DNA of 64,000 nucleotides from NCBI GenBank assembly GCA_035222895.1, contig JAVYIG010006580.1:1-64000 (forward strand), written 5' to 3'. The stretch comes from Strongylocentrotus droebachiensis. Lineage: Eukaryota; Echinodermata; Echinoidea; Camarodonta; Strongylocentrotidae. The translations under genes were made by a program, and so were the position numbers. Below are positions 1 through 11,460 of this stretch, one piece after another (position 1 is the stretch's first letter; each line of letters opens with the position of its first letter). The notes beneath the pieces are model-generated. The model did no database searches. It saw only the letters and a list, made by a program, of their open reading frames with translations, and was not told where the DNA came from.

Positions 1-235
1 GTTCGACTCCAACCGTGGCACTAATGTCCGTTGGCAAGAAATTAATCTTCATGTGCCACTCTCGACCCAGGTGAGGTAAATAGGTACCCGGCAAGAATTT
101 ACTCCTTGAAATGCTAAAGCGCCATATAAATGGCAGTTATGTTAATATCGGGGTAATAGTTGTCAAGCGCCATTAGTGTCAAATCTAACATGAGCGCCAT
201 ACCCTAACCAATTATTATTATCTTTATTATTACTT
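1..235 (+). repeat. SINE-like repeat, 5' part cut by the window edge
   Basis: Begins with a box-B-like GTTCGACTCC, followed by a body that resembles the copy at 8950-9180 (the same run of motifs: a 'tggcaa..attaatct' block, a 'gacccagg' block, 'tactccttgaa' and 'gctatataaa'-like segments). It ends in 'gagcgccatacc' and an ATT-rich tail. It lies downstream of the receptor gene. The rest of 236-800 shows no gene. Confidence 0.55.
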
Positions 236-799
236 TCTGTATTATTATCATCATCATTATACAGAATATCAAAAGAATCCTCGCAATCAGGCTCCGATAT
301 GCACAGCCAATTTGCATGCTCTGAAAAAGAAAAAGAAAAAAGAACCAATCAACATTTCCATGATCAATCGAAGGAAGAGAGCAATAATTATTATTATGTT
401 TGGTTCAAAGCCGTAGCATACACATCACATGAAGAGAGGCGTTATATCGAACATCGATCTTTCAAACAATAAATATGGAATTAAAGGGAAAATATTTAGA
501 ACCGTACGTATGAACAAAATTGGAGTAAATTTTCAATTAAGGGGAAAAGAGGCGTGAAATATGTTCGCATGAATGTTTGGTCCTAATTTTGTTTAGCTAC
601 TTCTTTATGTAAAAGCGTCATTAGTGTCAAATCTGAAATTAGCTACTTCTACTCCTCATATGTCGAATATGAGGAAATTTGAAGAGGATACCTCAGGATT
701 GTTTTCTCTTATGGTATTCCAAACCATCAAAAGAATAAGAAAGCTCAAAAATTATTTGCCATCCTTACCAGAACTCAACCTTCTTTTTTTGAGGACTTA

Positions 800-805
800 C
801 TTTAT
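800..805 (-). terminator. AATAAA overlapping the receptor stop codon
   Basis: A canonical poly(A) signal hexamer on the minus strand spans the TAA stop codon of the last receptor exon (802-804). If used, the 3' UTR would be only about 20 nt long, so a more distal site is more likely. Confidence 0.25.
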
Positions 806-3800
806 TCCGCCATTTCAGAATACCCTCCTCGTCTACACGGTGTTAGCATGAAGAGAAACCCGTCCTGTGTATCAAACAAGACATGAAAGACATAGTAGTA
901 CTAAATTCTTCTTTCTATATAAGCTTTCATAATTATTTATGTCTCATTTCAAACAACATCCTCCAACCCTGCAAACAACCGCAGTACACGACCCGCCTCT
1001 AAAACAACAAAAAACGGGGAAAAACACACAATCACATTTCATATATTCCCAATAATCATAGTTGGCAACATTGATAATAACCATGAGCAAATGAACCAAT
1101 GTCTTCATTTCTTTTAGGGAATGGGCAGGTCCTGTCAGGTAAGATTCGATCGCCCCTCCCTCCTTAAAAATAGACGCTATTCGATGCATGTTTCGTGGTT
1201 GTGAAACATTTCGCCCCCTCCTCACCCTACCCCCCCCCCCCCCTCTTCACTCTCGCCGAGGGACGGGGTAGACTGGCGTTTCTTCATGTTGCCCAATACT
1301 AACTATCTAGTTTCACTTTCTACTTTCCGTCGCCTCATAATACCTATTCGCCCATGATCCGCATCTGAAGGGACATATTAAATAGACATGATAATTTTCA
1401 TCTAAAAATGATTCGTACCTTCACAAGACCAGGGAATTCCGACCAAAAGCTGTAATTAGGGATGACCTCCTTTCCTGTTGCTCCCCTCGCAAATACCTGG
1501 AACAGAATCCCACCAACAATGTACGCCAACACAACAACAGTGAATCTAGGGAGAGAAAAAAGTGCATTATGTGAGTAGGATCTTTCTAACGAGGGTTTAT
1601 TGCAAGGAGGGCCCGTTTCATTTAAGACATGTATGCAGTAAGACGTTACGATAATTGATAGGCCTTTAAATAACAGAAATAACATCAATCGTTATTCAAA
1701 TGTATTTGAACAGGTTGGATGATAGTGATGATGATGATTATTATTATCGTCATCAGAATCAGAATCATCGACGTAAACATCAACGCCACCATATCGAAAA
1801 CGTCATCCTCAGCAAAAACCATCCTTAGCATATCTTTATCGTCACTAGCACCATCGCAAACATTATCGCTATCATCGTCATCATCAGCATCACCACCGTA
1901 ATCATCAAGATCATAATCACCACCATCATCATCAACATATTCAAAGTCATCATTTTCACTACCATCAAACTCATCATTATCACAATCAGTATCACCATCA
2001 TCTTCATCTTCGTCATCGTCATCGTCATCGTAATCCTCCTCCTCCCCCTCCTCATTTTTAGGGACTTCCCTTGTCTTCACTTACATAATACACACGATAC
2101 CTCCTCCCGTGAGCCCGCCTGAAGATGAAGGTACAGTGGTATGGCATCCTGGAACAGCAGGGCTACAAGCAGCGCATGTTTTTACTATCATGTTCTGCGG
2201 AGAGATGAGCAATAAAGGAAAAAGAAACCTATCACTGTTTCTAGATCTCTAAGGTGCACCGTACCTAGCCTCTTGTCGATGGCCCTCGCGTTGTTGGAGT
2301 CCGTAAATTCTGGCGAGCGAAGCGAGTCAGAGAAACCGAGCGCTCGGAATTTACGGACTCCAACAACGCGAGGGCCATCGACAAGAGGCTACACCGTACC
2401 CGGACCCAGGCGGACAAATAGCATCTGAACAATTACTAACATACCGTTCGGACAACGAACGCCCACAATCTGCCGAAAAATAACTTTTGAGTGAAATCAT
2501 TTTGAAACTAACTGTTTGTGCATTTGTTTATTTATGTATCTATTTAGTGCTTTATTCATTTATTCATCTAATTATTTATTTGTGTATCTTTTTATTTACT
2601 GATACAGAAACAGCATCAAATAATAATACAAATCAGCTGAGCCATTACAGCACAGCTGACTTATTGAGAAGTTAAACAAATTCAAACAAGGAAGGGTAAA
2701 ATTACTTCATAATATTATTATCAATTAAATCTTTAAGTTTTTTTATTAAAACATACCCCAGTTACATGCCACACATGCCCTACATACAAAGATAACACGA
2801 TGTTGCAATTTTAATTCTAATCACCCTAAACACATGCTGTAATCGGAAAATATATTTTTGTTAATCAGCCTCGAAGAATATTGATCCTTAGGTCAAACGA
2901 ACTTACGTAGGTCCTCGTTGGAGCTTCTGATCGTATTTCAAGAGTTGGTTCTTTCAGAGCAGTTGCATCACATGTGTAACTAACCGCAGTTGTTCTTCAA
3001 GAAAACAAACAAGTAGAGAGTCTTTTAGAGTCAAACGTTATCATGAATACAGGATAAATGGAGTTTTTGAGTAGATAATTTATCTTCTTAAAGCAATAAA
3101 ATGACAAAAATAAAAATGGGCTTCTGACTGGACTTCAAGTATTAGATATTTAAAGCTGAACTGCACTACTTGTAGCTACTTGCGCCCTCTATATAGCCAA
3201 CAATGCCTAAGCGGTACCTGTTGTTCCCCCATGGTCCCCTCTTTCTTAATATGTTGATTGAGAGCTGATTTGATGAGAGGGATGAGAGGGAGGCTTATCT
3301 CTCCTGGCCGAACAAGTGCAGATGGGCTTTAAGAGCATAACAACATATATTATGAATAATGGTAAGCTAAATGCCATAAGATGACAAAAATGCAAAGTAC
3401 ATGTATGCAATAAATATTAGAAACTGATTCGAAACATTTTAGATTTGAATCCTTAGTATATATTCTTTCAATTATGAAGATATGAATACGTTAACATTAC
3501 AATGTAGGCCTATAGTAAAAATAGACGTTAAATCGATCCTTAACATATATGAGAATGATATTGAAAATGATAAAATAATGGAGAATGATGTAGATGATGG
3601 TCATGAGGATTTTTGTTCTATAACCCTTAACAGGTGTTTTTATTACAGTAAAATAATCAAACTCACATACATTTGTTTAATATAACCACTATAATACTTT
3701 ACACATACATTTTGTTGTTGACAGAGCTGTGTTAATGCCCAAACGTATCTGAACTTCTTTCAAAAAAATATAGCACAATATTTTTTTCCAAATTAGTTTT

Positions 3801-4100
3801 TAACAAAAGACCAACATTAAAATCAATATCTACATTATAGACATGCTTTATCATTTCCATTAATTTTTCAAAGAAGGGAACGGTAGTGAGGATACTGATT
3901 GTAATTATTATGATGATGATGATAGTTATGATGATGATGATGAATTTGAGGGAAGTGACATATTAAGTAGAAATTTAAAGGATATGTGTTTCCCTTCTGC
4001 TTGAGTATTACTGTAGGAAACTGGAATTGTTCCACCGGTTAAAGTCATCCAGGTTACTGGTTCGGGGCTACCGGTGTCAAAATGATGGGAGTAGTGATGG

Positions 4101-4132
<32 letters not shown>

Positions 4133-7100
4133 GTGATGGTGAGGATGTCTATGATGATAATCATGCTTGCTGGAAATAATATGAATGGTCACGATGATGG
4201 TGATGAAGATGATGATGATCAAAGGTTGGCGACGATGATGAAGATGATAAAGATGATGACAATGATGATACAGTTGATGACAGTCAGACAAATAAACTTT
4301 AATACCTCACTTCGCTTCCTTGCGTAGCACTGTATGAAACTAAAATCGTTCCATCGCTATCAGTTGTCCAGGATACTGGTTCGGGGTTTCCGATGTCAAA
4401 GTACGAATCCTCTGCATTCGTATCTTTTTGACAACCCTATAAAGAAACATACGGTGACATTAAATAGTCTACATATAACACTTTCCGACCTGTCCGACCT
4501 GCTGCATGAGAACAAGATCAGTAGCTATTAAAGCTAGAGCCGTGGTAATATTTGAGCGCTTTTAGTTCCTTGCGTGGTTGATACGAGCACAATCCAAAAT
4601 ATACCTAACTATTCTCCTTTTTTAAATATTTTTGTATCAGTACTATTATTAATATAAGTATTATTGTAGTTATTATTATCATTATTAGTAGTAGTAGTAT
4701 TGGTATTATTATTATCATTGTTATTTTCATTATTATTATTGTTATTATTATTATTATTATCATTATTATTAATGTTATTATTATTATTACACTCTTTTTG
4801 GAAAGCATAAAGTGTGCCAGCCTCGTTCATGCCCTTTTGTCGGGAGGGGTAGGGGTGGGCTCATGCCCTTCGTGTCCTCCCCCCTCCCCCCACCCTCACT
4901 CCTCCCCTTCGGATACGCCGGTATAGTAATTATTCACGTCATTATATCAATGAGTAACTTTTATTGTGTCAATATTATCATAAAATAACATACTTTCAAC
5001 TGCGTTTATGATCGTGTTAATATCTTTTGATGAGTAGAGGGCAATGACTTACGACTACATCTTTGCAGCTTCCAGCCGAGAAGGCGAAGCAAGGATTAAA
5101 CGCGTAGGTGAACGTTCCTGTTAGTCCATAGTTGCCAAAGTCAAACCTGGAACAAACATAATAAAGTAGGTTTTGAATTAAAAAGGGCGATTTCACATAA
5201 TTAACACGGATACACAGGACTTATGAATAATAGAAAAGATGAAATAAACATAATGAAGCATGTTTTGAACTAAAAAGGGCGATATGAACACGGATACAGA
5301 GGACTTATGAATAATAGAAAAGATGACCCCCTCTCTTAAGCGCTCATGAACTGATGAACTTCTGCACAGCGTCATTATCATGGTCAACTTGCCATCGGTG
5401 GGTAACCCAGTACTTAAAGACCGTCAATACTACAGGGCCAAAAGGGATTATACCACACAGTGAGGTCACTGACAGGTGGCTATCTCATTAATTCAGCTCT
5501 CAACTAACCTAAGAAAAAGAGGATCATGGGGGACCAACAGACACCGATTGGGGAAGCTTTCTATATAGAGGGAGCAAGTAGCTACAAGACAATAGGACAG
5601 TGGGGCTTTAATTCCCACTTCGCAGACGGATAGGGGACTCGATGTCAGAACCTACAGCGCAGCTGTTGCAGCAGCGAGTTACGGGACCGTACTGCTACAG
5701 CTAACCTTAGATGGTACTATATAGAGGGGATTTTGCGCTAGTGCTTTCTATGGCTTTAATGCAAATGTAATCCATATTCTTTATTATATAATCATTACTT
5801 CTTTTGGAGTTGAATCCATTCAAAATTATAGTGTAATCCAGCTAGTTCAAAGGGGTAGTTGAATAACTCTTCGGAGAATTGGATCGACGAACGTGAGCAT
5901 GGATTCAACTCAAAATGTGTGTATAATGCTTTTCTAAAAGTGGAATTTCCACTCCTCCACATTCAGAAGGATTTTCTAACTACATGAAGGCCTATATAGC
6001 GAAGTATGCATTTTTAGAAGAAACACTTTAACATAGGTAGACTGTTTATGGTGATAATTTGTTAAATCTCTCGCAGGAGTCATCATAAATTCCCGAAGAT
6101 CACTCTCAAACTTATCATATTGACGCGATGCAAAACTAGAGGGCTCCACTGTAACTCGCTAAAGCCGTTCTCTGCACCCTATCAAATACCTTTGCACACT
6201 GTTGTATATGCAGAAAATATTCCTAAATACGGTTTGACGACACATGCCCTGGGCTCCGTTGCATAAAACCTACCATTGATGATAACTTTACCATCAATGG
6301 TAACTCCCATGGAAACCATGATTTTGATTGGCTGTTGAGCCCTGTTACCATGGTAGTTGCCATTGATGGCAAAGTTACCATCAATTGTAAGTTGTATGCA
6401 ACGGGGCCCTGGATTCAAATGCTCTGTATTCAGGGATAACCGCACCCTGACTACAATAATTATTATCTTCAGCCCTGAACCAAACACTGTACCTGGCTTA
6501 CCCTATCCCTAAACCTGATCCTACACCTAAACATCTAACCCATACACCCATGGGTGTCGATTTGTATCCGTGGTTGGGGGGGATGAAAGGTGCCAAAATA
6601 GTTTCGGCAATGGATCAAAGCAACTAAGAGGTAGAAGCGTGTGGCAGGTTGCACCCCCTCCGTTCCAAGTTATTAACTTTTTCGAGTCATTCTCAATAAA
6701 GATAACCTTTCAGCGAATATGGGACCCATGTGGGTCCCACATGGGCTTGCTACCTGGGTTATTATCCTCTCAAGCGCGTAGCCAGGATTTTATTTTAGGG
6801 GGGCGGTAGTGAGCACGCGAAGCGCGCTCGATCCCTAGGGGGTGGGTGCAGGGAGGGGGAATCCCCCCCCCCCCCCCGTCCCGCGCAAAGCGCGGAAGCT
6901 TTGACATTTCATTAAATTATTAGAGAAAGAAGACGATTCGTTGTACCGTTCTCGACTCTTAATCCTTGTCTGAATTCAGTTTCTTTTGACGTTTCATTAA
7001 ATTATAAGAGAAAGAAGACGATTCGTTGTACCGTTCTCGACTCTTAATCCTTGACTAAATTCAGTTTCTTTTGACGTTTCATTAAATTATTAAAGAAAGA

Positions 7101-9435
7101 AGACGATTCGTTGTACTATTCTCTACTCTTAATCCTTGTCTGAATTCAGTTCCCTCCTCCCTTCCCGCGCAAAGCGCGGAAGCTTTGACGTTTCATTAAA
7201 TTATAAGAGAAAGAAGACGATTCGTTGTACCGTTCTCGACTCTTAATCCTTTTTCTTCCTACGTCCTCTTCCATTCTTCTTTCTCTCTCTCTGTTTTTTT
7301 TTTTGGTCGGCGTGTTTTTTTTTTTTTTTTTTTTTTTTTTTTTGGGGGGGGGGCGACCGCCCCAACCGCCCCCTGGCTACGCGCCTGTATCCTCTCTGTC
7401 TCTCAATATATCTCCCTCCCAATCTCTACTTCTTTTTTGCACTTTTGCGCTTCGCGCCTTTAACATTTAGCTCGTTGCTTTTTAACGCTGCGGCTTTGCA
7501 TTTGGCGCACTGCATTTATATGATGCTGTTGATTGAATAAATTGAATAAATTCATTCATTCCTGATGAAGCCGTATGAGCGAGAATTCAATTTATTCTTG
7601 TCTCGTATACGGTTGTCTCATTTACTTCATTTTCTATTTATATATGTTTGTATCATGAAAATGAGATAGCAAAATGTGTATATTGATGGTCATCTTGAGA
7701 GTAATAACCATTAACTACTCTCATTGGGCTCTCATCATTTATTTTTCTCTTCATTTTTAATTTTGTTTTTATGGTGAATTATTGGTGGGGGGGGGGAGGT
7801 GATTGTACAGGCCACCCCCCCCCCCCCCCCCCCGGGATCGACACCCATGCATACACCTGAACATTCCCCTGTACCCAATACAACCTTAATATAACCAGGG
7901 ACTTGGATCTAACCTTAGTAAAGTGCATGAATAACAGACTAAAGCCTGGAGCAATCGGCCATTTTCGTAATGTAACCAAATTTAATGCACAAGTCTTTGT
8001 GAAGTGCCTCAATACAAATTATTTCATTCACCTGATAAGAATAATAGTATTTTAATAGACAGAATTCGAACAGCATACTTTAGTTGTTACCAGGTAGGAC
8101 AAACATTATGGCTTGACCTACCTAGCAACCCTTAATATATGCAGTTTGCATTCTGACTATTGAAATACTGTTATTCTTATCAGGTGAATGAAATAATTTG
8201 TATTAAGGCACTTCACAAAGACTTTGCATTAAATTTGGTTACATTACGAAAATGGCCTATTGTCGAGGGGCAAATGTCGGATCCCCGTTTAAACCTATAC
8301 AAACATTTGAAAGATGTTGCATTACAAATGAAGATGATATTAACAGCATTCTTTTCCTTTCTTCGTGTATGCTTCTGTTGTTACATGTATTATGTATTTG
8401 TAGTATATTGTTATAAGGTATAACCGACACAGGCTAACATGTTTATAGGAAGTACGCCATCTATTCTTCCCCCTTGCTAAAGCTGTTCCTCCTTTAAATT
8501 GCTTTACTATTTAAACATTTTATTATTTAAATGTTATAACTGAATAATTACAACATGTATTATTTTACGATTATTTGATATTAGTTGTTTAGTTAATTAG
8601 AATCAGTGATTAGTATGAAAATTGCTAAAAGTATTGATTTTGTTATATTCTTGTATATATTTATAATTTGATATTAGTTGTTTAGTTAATTTAAATCAGT
8701 AATCAGTATGAAAATTGCTAAAAGTATTGATTTCTTATATTCTTGTATGTTTTTATAATTTGTAAACTGAATTGTATGAGTCTCCGGACTTTTTATTCAG
8801 CATGTTTTTAATTACAATAAACCAGAATTGAATTGAATTGCTTATATCACGATGTATGTATGAATAAATTGCTTGAGTATTTTGTTGTTGATATGGAAAG
8901 AGAATTGAAAGAAAAAATATGTATTACTTTGAATTGAATTGAATCGAATTGTATTGAACAAGATAACTCTCCGGACTGTTCTACACAAGGCACGGGGTTC
9001 AAATCACTGCCACAGCACTAGCTTCCTTTGGCAATACATTAATCTATATTCCCCACAAATTTTGACCCAGGTATAAGTAAGTACCAGGTAGGATTTATTC
9101 CTTGAATGCACTGAACGCTACAGTTGCCGGAGCTATATAAAGCGGGGGTTATGGTATGTCCTTTGGAAACGTATAGAGACAGTATTATCATAATGTAATA
9201 TGTGCTATACAAGAATAGAGTATTGTTATTATAATTATCATTATTATTATTATTATACTTACTTAGGTGTTCCATCTCTGTTTCCGATTGTACCAAAGTT
9301 GATTTCAGTTCCAGACTGATCGTTAAACTTACATGTGCAAGTTCCCGTCTGTATACACTCACCCTGCGATTCGCAGCCCTTGAGAAACATACATACAAAC
9401 AGCACTATGCAAGCCTGCAATCTTGGGAACGCCAT
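802..9435 (-). CDS. M6PR: Cation-dependent mannose-6-phosphate receptor-like protein, 7 exons
   Basis: Exons, 5' to 3' on the minus strand: 9435-9263, 5146-5053, 4436-4306, 2994-2907, 2194-2085, 1545-1419, 864-802. All have AG/GT junctions, phases agree, and the product is 261 residues (vertebrate receptor about 277). Order: signal peptide (1-24), a cysteine-rich luminal MRH-type lectin domain (about 27-180), one membrane span (about 190-217), and a juxtamembrane segment with YIVGGILFQ, GATGKE and FWSEFPGLVKDG as in cation-dependent receptors. The four residues that bind mannose 6-phosphate in this family appear conserved by my alignment: Gln92, Arg133, Glu156, Tyr162. Known role of the family: carries phosphomannosyl lysosomal hydrolases from the trans-Golgi to endosomes. 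The tail is short (20 residues after exon 6) and lacks the vertebrate acidic dileucine end, but has a Tyr-Ser-Glu-Met (YxxPhi) motif. Start chosen at MAFPR because it begins the signal peptide; an in-frame Met lies three codons upstream. An Atg27-type MRH protein is a less likely alternative. Confidence 0.78.
1700..2050. repeat. Degenerate ATC/ATG trinucleotide tract
   Basis: Imperfect CATCAT/GATGAT microsatellite in the last-but-one intron of the receptor gene. It creates an Asp-rich 131-codon frame and several overlapping shadow frames, none with gene-like composition. Confidence 0.85.
2257..2400. mobile_element. 126-bp perfect foldback element with 9-bp target duplication
   Basis: Arms 2266-2310 and 2347-2391 are exact reverse complements (45/45). 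They are separated by a 36-nt loop that is itself partly self-complementary. The direct repeat CACCGTACC lies immediately outside both arms (2257-2265 and 2392-2400). A 9-bp duplication is typical of Mutator-like elements. It sits in an intron of the receptor gene. Confidence 0.85.
3150..3331 (+). mobile_element. Short MITE-like repeat, family with TAAAGC/GGCTTTA ends
   Basis: About 180 bp, bounded by TTTAAAGC and GGGCTTTA, with internal blocks 'tgtagctact', 'ctctatatag' and 'gagagctga'. The same sequence recurs at 5413-5611 (inverted), 35062-35245 and 55898-56084. Lies in a receptor intron. Confidence 0.7.
3990..4081 (-). pseudogene. Fossil duplicate of receptor exon 3
   Basis: On the minus strand this segment reads FDTGSPEPVTW...GGTIPVSYSNTQ, against FDIGNPEPVSW...DGTILVSYSATQ in the real exon 3 (4436-4306), which lies just upstream in the same orientation. 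The 5' part of the exon, with the ligand-binding CQ, is missing and is replaced by a CAT microsatellite (4082-4140). The position matching the exon 3 donor has no GT. It therefore looks like a decayed partial tandem exon duplication rather than a working alternative exon. Confidence 0.7.
4085..4300. repeat. ATG/CAT microsatellite
   Basis: Near-uninterrupted GATGAT trinucleotide tract between exon 3 of the receptor gene and its fossil duplicate. It produces His-rich and Met-rich shadow frames. A separate AAT-type tract occupies about 4620-4790. Confidence 0.85.
5413..5611 (-). mobile_element. Short MITE-like repeat, TAAAGC/GGCTTTA family, inverted copy
   Basis: Reverse-oriented copy of the repeat at 3150-3331 and 35062-35245. 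It carries the 'gaggtcactgacaggtggct' block and ends in GGGCTTTAA. Lies in receptor intron 1. Confidence 0.7.
6249..6413. mobile_element. MITE with GGGCYCCGTTGCATA-type inverted ends
   Basis: The left end, 'gggctccgttgcataaaac', is inversely matched by 'tgtatgcaacggggccc' at the right. The inside contains repeated, mutually inverted 'accattgatggtaac'-type blocks, giving a nested hairpin. It is similar in plan to the elements at 23795-23946, 28213-28364 and 31834-31982. It is in receptor intron 1. Confidence 0.7.
6763..7395. mobile_element. Non-autonomous hAT-type element with 8-bp target duplication
   Basis: The element runs 6771-7387 (617 bp). Its ends are CAAGCGCGTAGCCAGG and the inverted CCTGGCTACGCGCCTG (15/16 matching), flanked by direct repeats TATCCTCT at 6763-6770 and 7388-7395. 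An 8-bp duplication and CA..TG ends are hAT features. The core contains about four tandem copies of a ~90-115-bp unit ('cattaaattat.agagaaagaagacgattcg'), plus poly-C and poly-T tracts. There is no transposase. Confidence 0.8.
7957..8258. mobile_element. Long inverted-repeat element (arms about 110 bp)
   Basis: 7957-8067 is the near-perfect inverse of 8152-8258 (shared 'ggccattttcgtaatgtaac' and 'cacctgataagaataatag' blocks). They are separated by an 84-nt spacer. Related single-arm fragments occur at about 32572-32620 (DUS3L downstream region) and 50845-50950. Confidence 0.75.
8576..8960 (+). repeat. Tandem duplication and probable LINE 3' tail with (AATTG)n
   Basis: Two ~92-bp direct copies (about 8576-8668 and 8669-8760; 'gatattagttgtttagttaat' and 'aaaattgctaaaagtattga' blocks) are followed by 'gtctccggactttttattcagcatg', AATAAA and an (AATTG)n tail. 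Such tails are common at non-LTR retrotransposon 3' ends; the family is not identified. Confidence 0.45.
8950..9180 (+). repeat. SINE-like repeat copy, upstream of receptor exon 2
   Basis: Contains a box-B-like 'ggttcaaatcac' and a body parallel to the repeat at 1-235. It lies in receptor intron 1 just downstream of exon 1. Confidence 0.5.
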
Positions 9436-11460
9436 TTTGAGCACCGATCCTTAAAGTCTTAAACGGACTTTGAACGATGTAAATTACTAAGGCTGTGTGA
9501 TGTAGGTTTTATGATAAGATATGACTACGGAACGAATACGATACAACACTAACGAATGGTATAACCCTGTTAAATTAGAATTAGATTCATGATTATGTTG
9601 ACCTCTCATAAGCAATTGTTGTTGTTGTTGTTAATGATTGTATGAATATTTGATAAGTTTTTAGATGTTGTGAGTCATCTACTTACATTTTTTTTTAATC
9701 TGTCACAGTGGCATAGCCAGGGGAAAAACAAGAAACAAAAATAAAAGGATATTAATAGGTTAATAACATGTTATGTTTTAGTTTGTGTGTGTGTGTGTGT
9801 GTGTTTTTTTTTGTGTGTGTGTACGTATGTTTGTTTGTTTGTTTTATTGATTTTGTTTTCTTGTCGCGGAATTTTTGGACTTGTACCCCCTTGTGGAAAG
9901 AGAATACTGGACCCGTGGTAAATATAAGATTTACGTATTATAAACGCTATTAATTTTATGTAGTTGATAATATGATAAATTTCATATTGGAGGTAGATTA
10001 TTTATATTTTATGTTTTTACATTTAGAACAAATATAAATATATTTTTGTAAATTCTAGTAGAAGAGATCGTCTGCTTGATTATATATATAAAAATGAAAA
10101 ACAAACAAACAAACACACGGAATCAGGAAAAGAATTCGTCCTCGAATCAGGTGATCTTCGATCTTTGATCTCGGAAATCAGAGACGCTTGTAAGAAAAGG
10201 CGGCTCCGCATGAGCAAGAGGACATATAACCAATATAATGATCACATGGGGTACCGTATAGGTCATGTGACTATGAATGGCATGATAGCTTCGTAGCCAC
10301 AAATGAGTCTACAAACAGGTTTCTATTATGACTTTATGACTTTGTTCAGGAGTCTTCAGTATACATTTCCGATTTCTTTGTCGTTTGAGTTCTCAATCTG
10401 TTCATCATGATCTGTTTCTTCTTTTCTCAAATCTGTCATAAACTTGAATCTTTTGTAAAATATTTGTCAGATCGAATTCTCTATCATTCCGTTGTTTACC
10501 TGTGAATAATTCTGTTAGGTACTTGAAAAAGAGAAGATTTTGTGGAAGATAAAATAAGCAGTGAACTTTTAACCTTTGCACTTTGAAGTTTTGCCGTGAT
10601 GGAACAGGGTGCACCTGCCCCCCCCCCCCTCCCCCAATAAAAATACAGCATACCTCAAGTGCACATAAACAGTCACACACACACAAACACAAACACACAC
10701 ACATACACATTAATTGAATTATGAGAAAAGTATAATTGTAATACAAATGAATTTCAGAGAGCTGAGTTTTTCTTACATTTCTTTAATGTCATCCTTCCGT
10801 ACTAAATCACAAAGGACAGAGAATATTTTTCTTTAGACGTGAAATAGATTTAAAATGTTCATTTTGATTTGTGAAATTAAAGTTGAAGTCCCAACGTATT
10901 TAGAGTATCCAATGAATTTCTTTTGCATTTTATTAAAGATGTGTTGCTCTTTCGACAGCTACCTTTCACCATTTGCGGTAATTGCGAAGCAGCACTATAC
11001 ACTTCAATACCAAACATTACTGAGACAATATTGCCGAATAGAAGAAATTCCTACAAAGATAAATAGATTTAAACCTATCAAACATGAGGCATTGTGCAAG
11101 GTAGTTCTAGTCTTAGTGAAATATTTTGTTTCCTCTATTTCCGATGTACAAGTTTCGTTTCATTCCATTCCCATACACATTTGTGTATACCTGAAAATGC
11201 TATCAATTAATCACAACATTTCCTTATCTTCAAAATTTTGTTTTCTTGTTTCTGTTGCAAAAAATATAACTCGCTAGCAGATCGTAGGAGTTGTGAAATT
11301 CGTATATCACTGTCTATTGTATTCAACCCTTATGGAAAAGTATCAAAAATATTCTCAATGGACAATGACAAGGATAAATATATAAGATCTACGATCGTAA
11401 CCATAATGCTAGACGCTAGATGTTGGCTTTGGTTCGATGTATCTAATCGTAAAGTTAGAA
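9436..11460. other. Intergenic interval between the receptor and coiled-coil genes
   Basis: It contains the receptor promoter side, a (GT)n tract at about 9785-9830 with its CA counterpart at about 10670-10710, a fragment 'gtggcatagccagggg' at 9710 resembling an element end, and AT-rich sequence. The frame at 10855-11277 has no gene-like composition. A minus-strand AATAAA at 10934-10929, about 530 bp past the coiled-coil stop, is a candidate poly(A) signal. Confidence 0.5.

Noticed and set aside
1685..2080. 131-codon Asp/Glu-rich frame on the minus strand
   Set aside because: Product of an ATC/ATG trinucleotide tract inside a receptor intron.
6182..6487. 101-codon minus-strand frame
   Set aside because: Overlaps the MITE at 6249-6413; the residues reflect the inverted repeats.
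10855..11277. 140-codon plus-strand frame
   Set aside because: No recognisable motif, AT-driven composition, and located downstream of a minus-strand gene; likely chance or 3' UTR.
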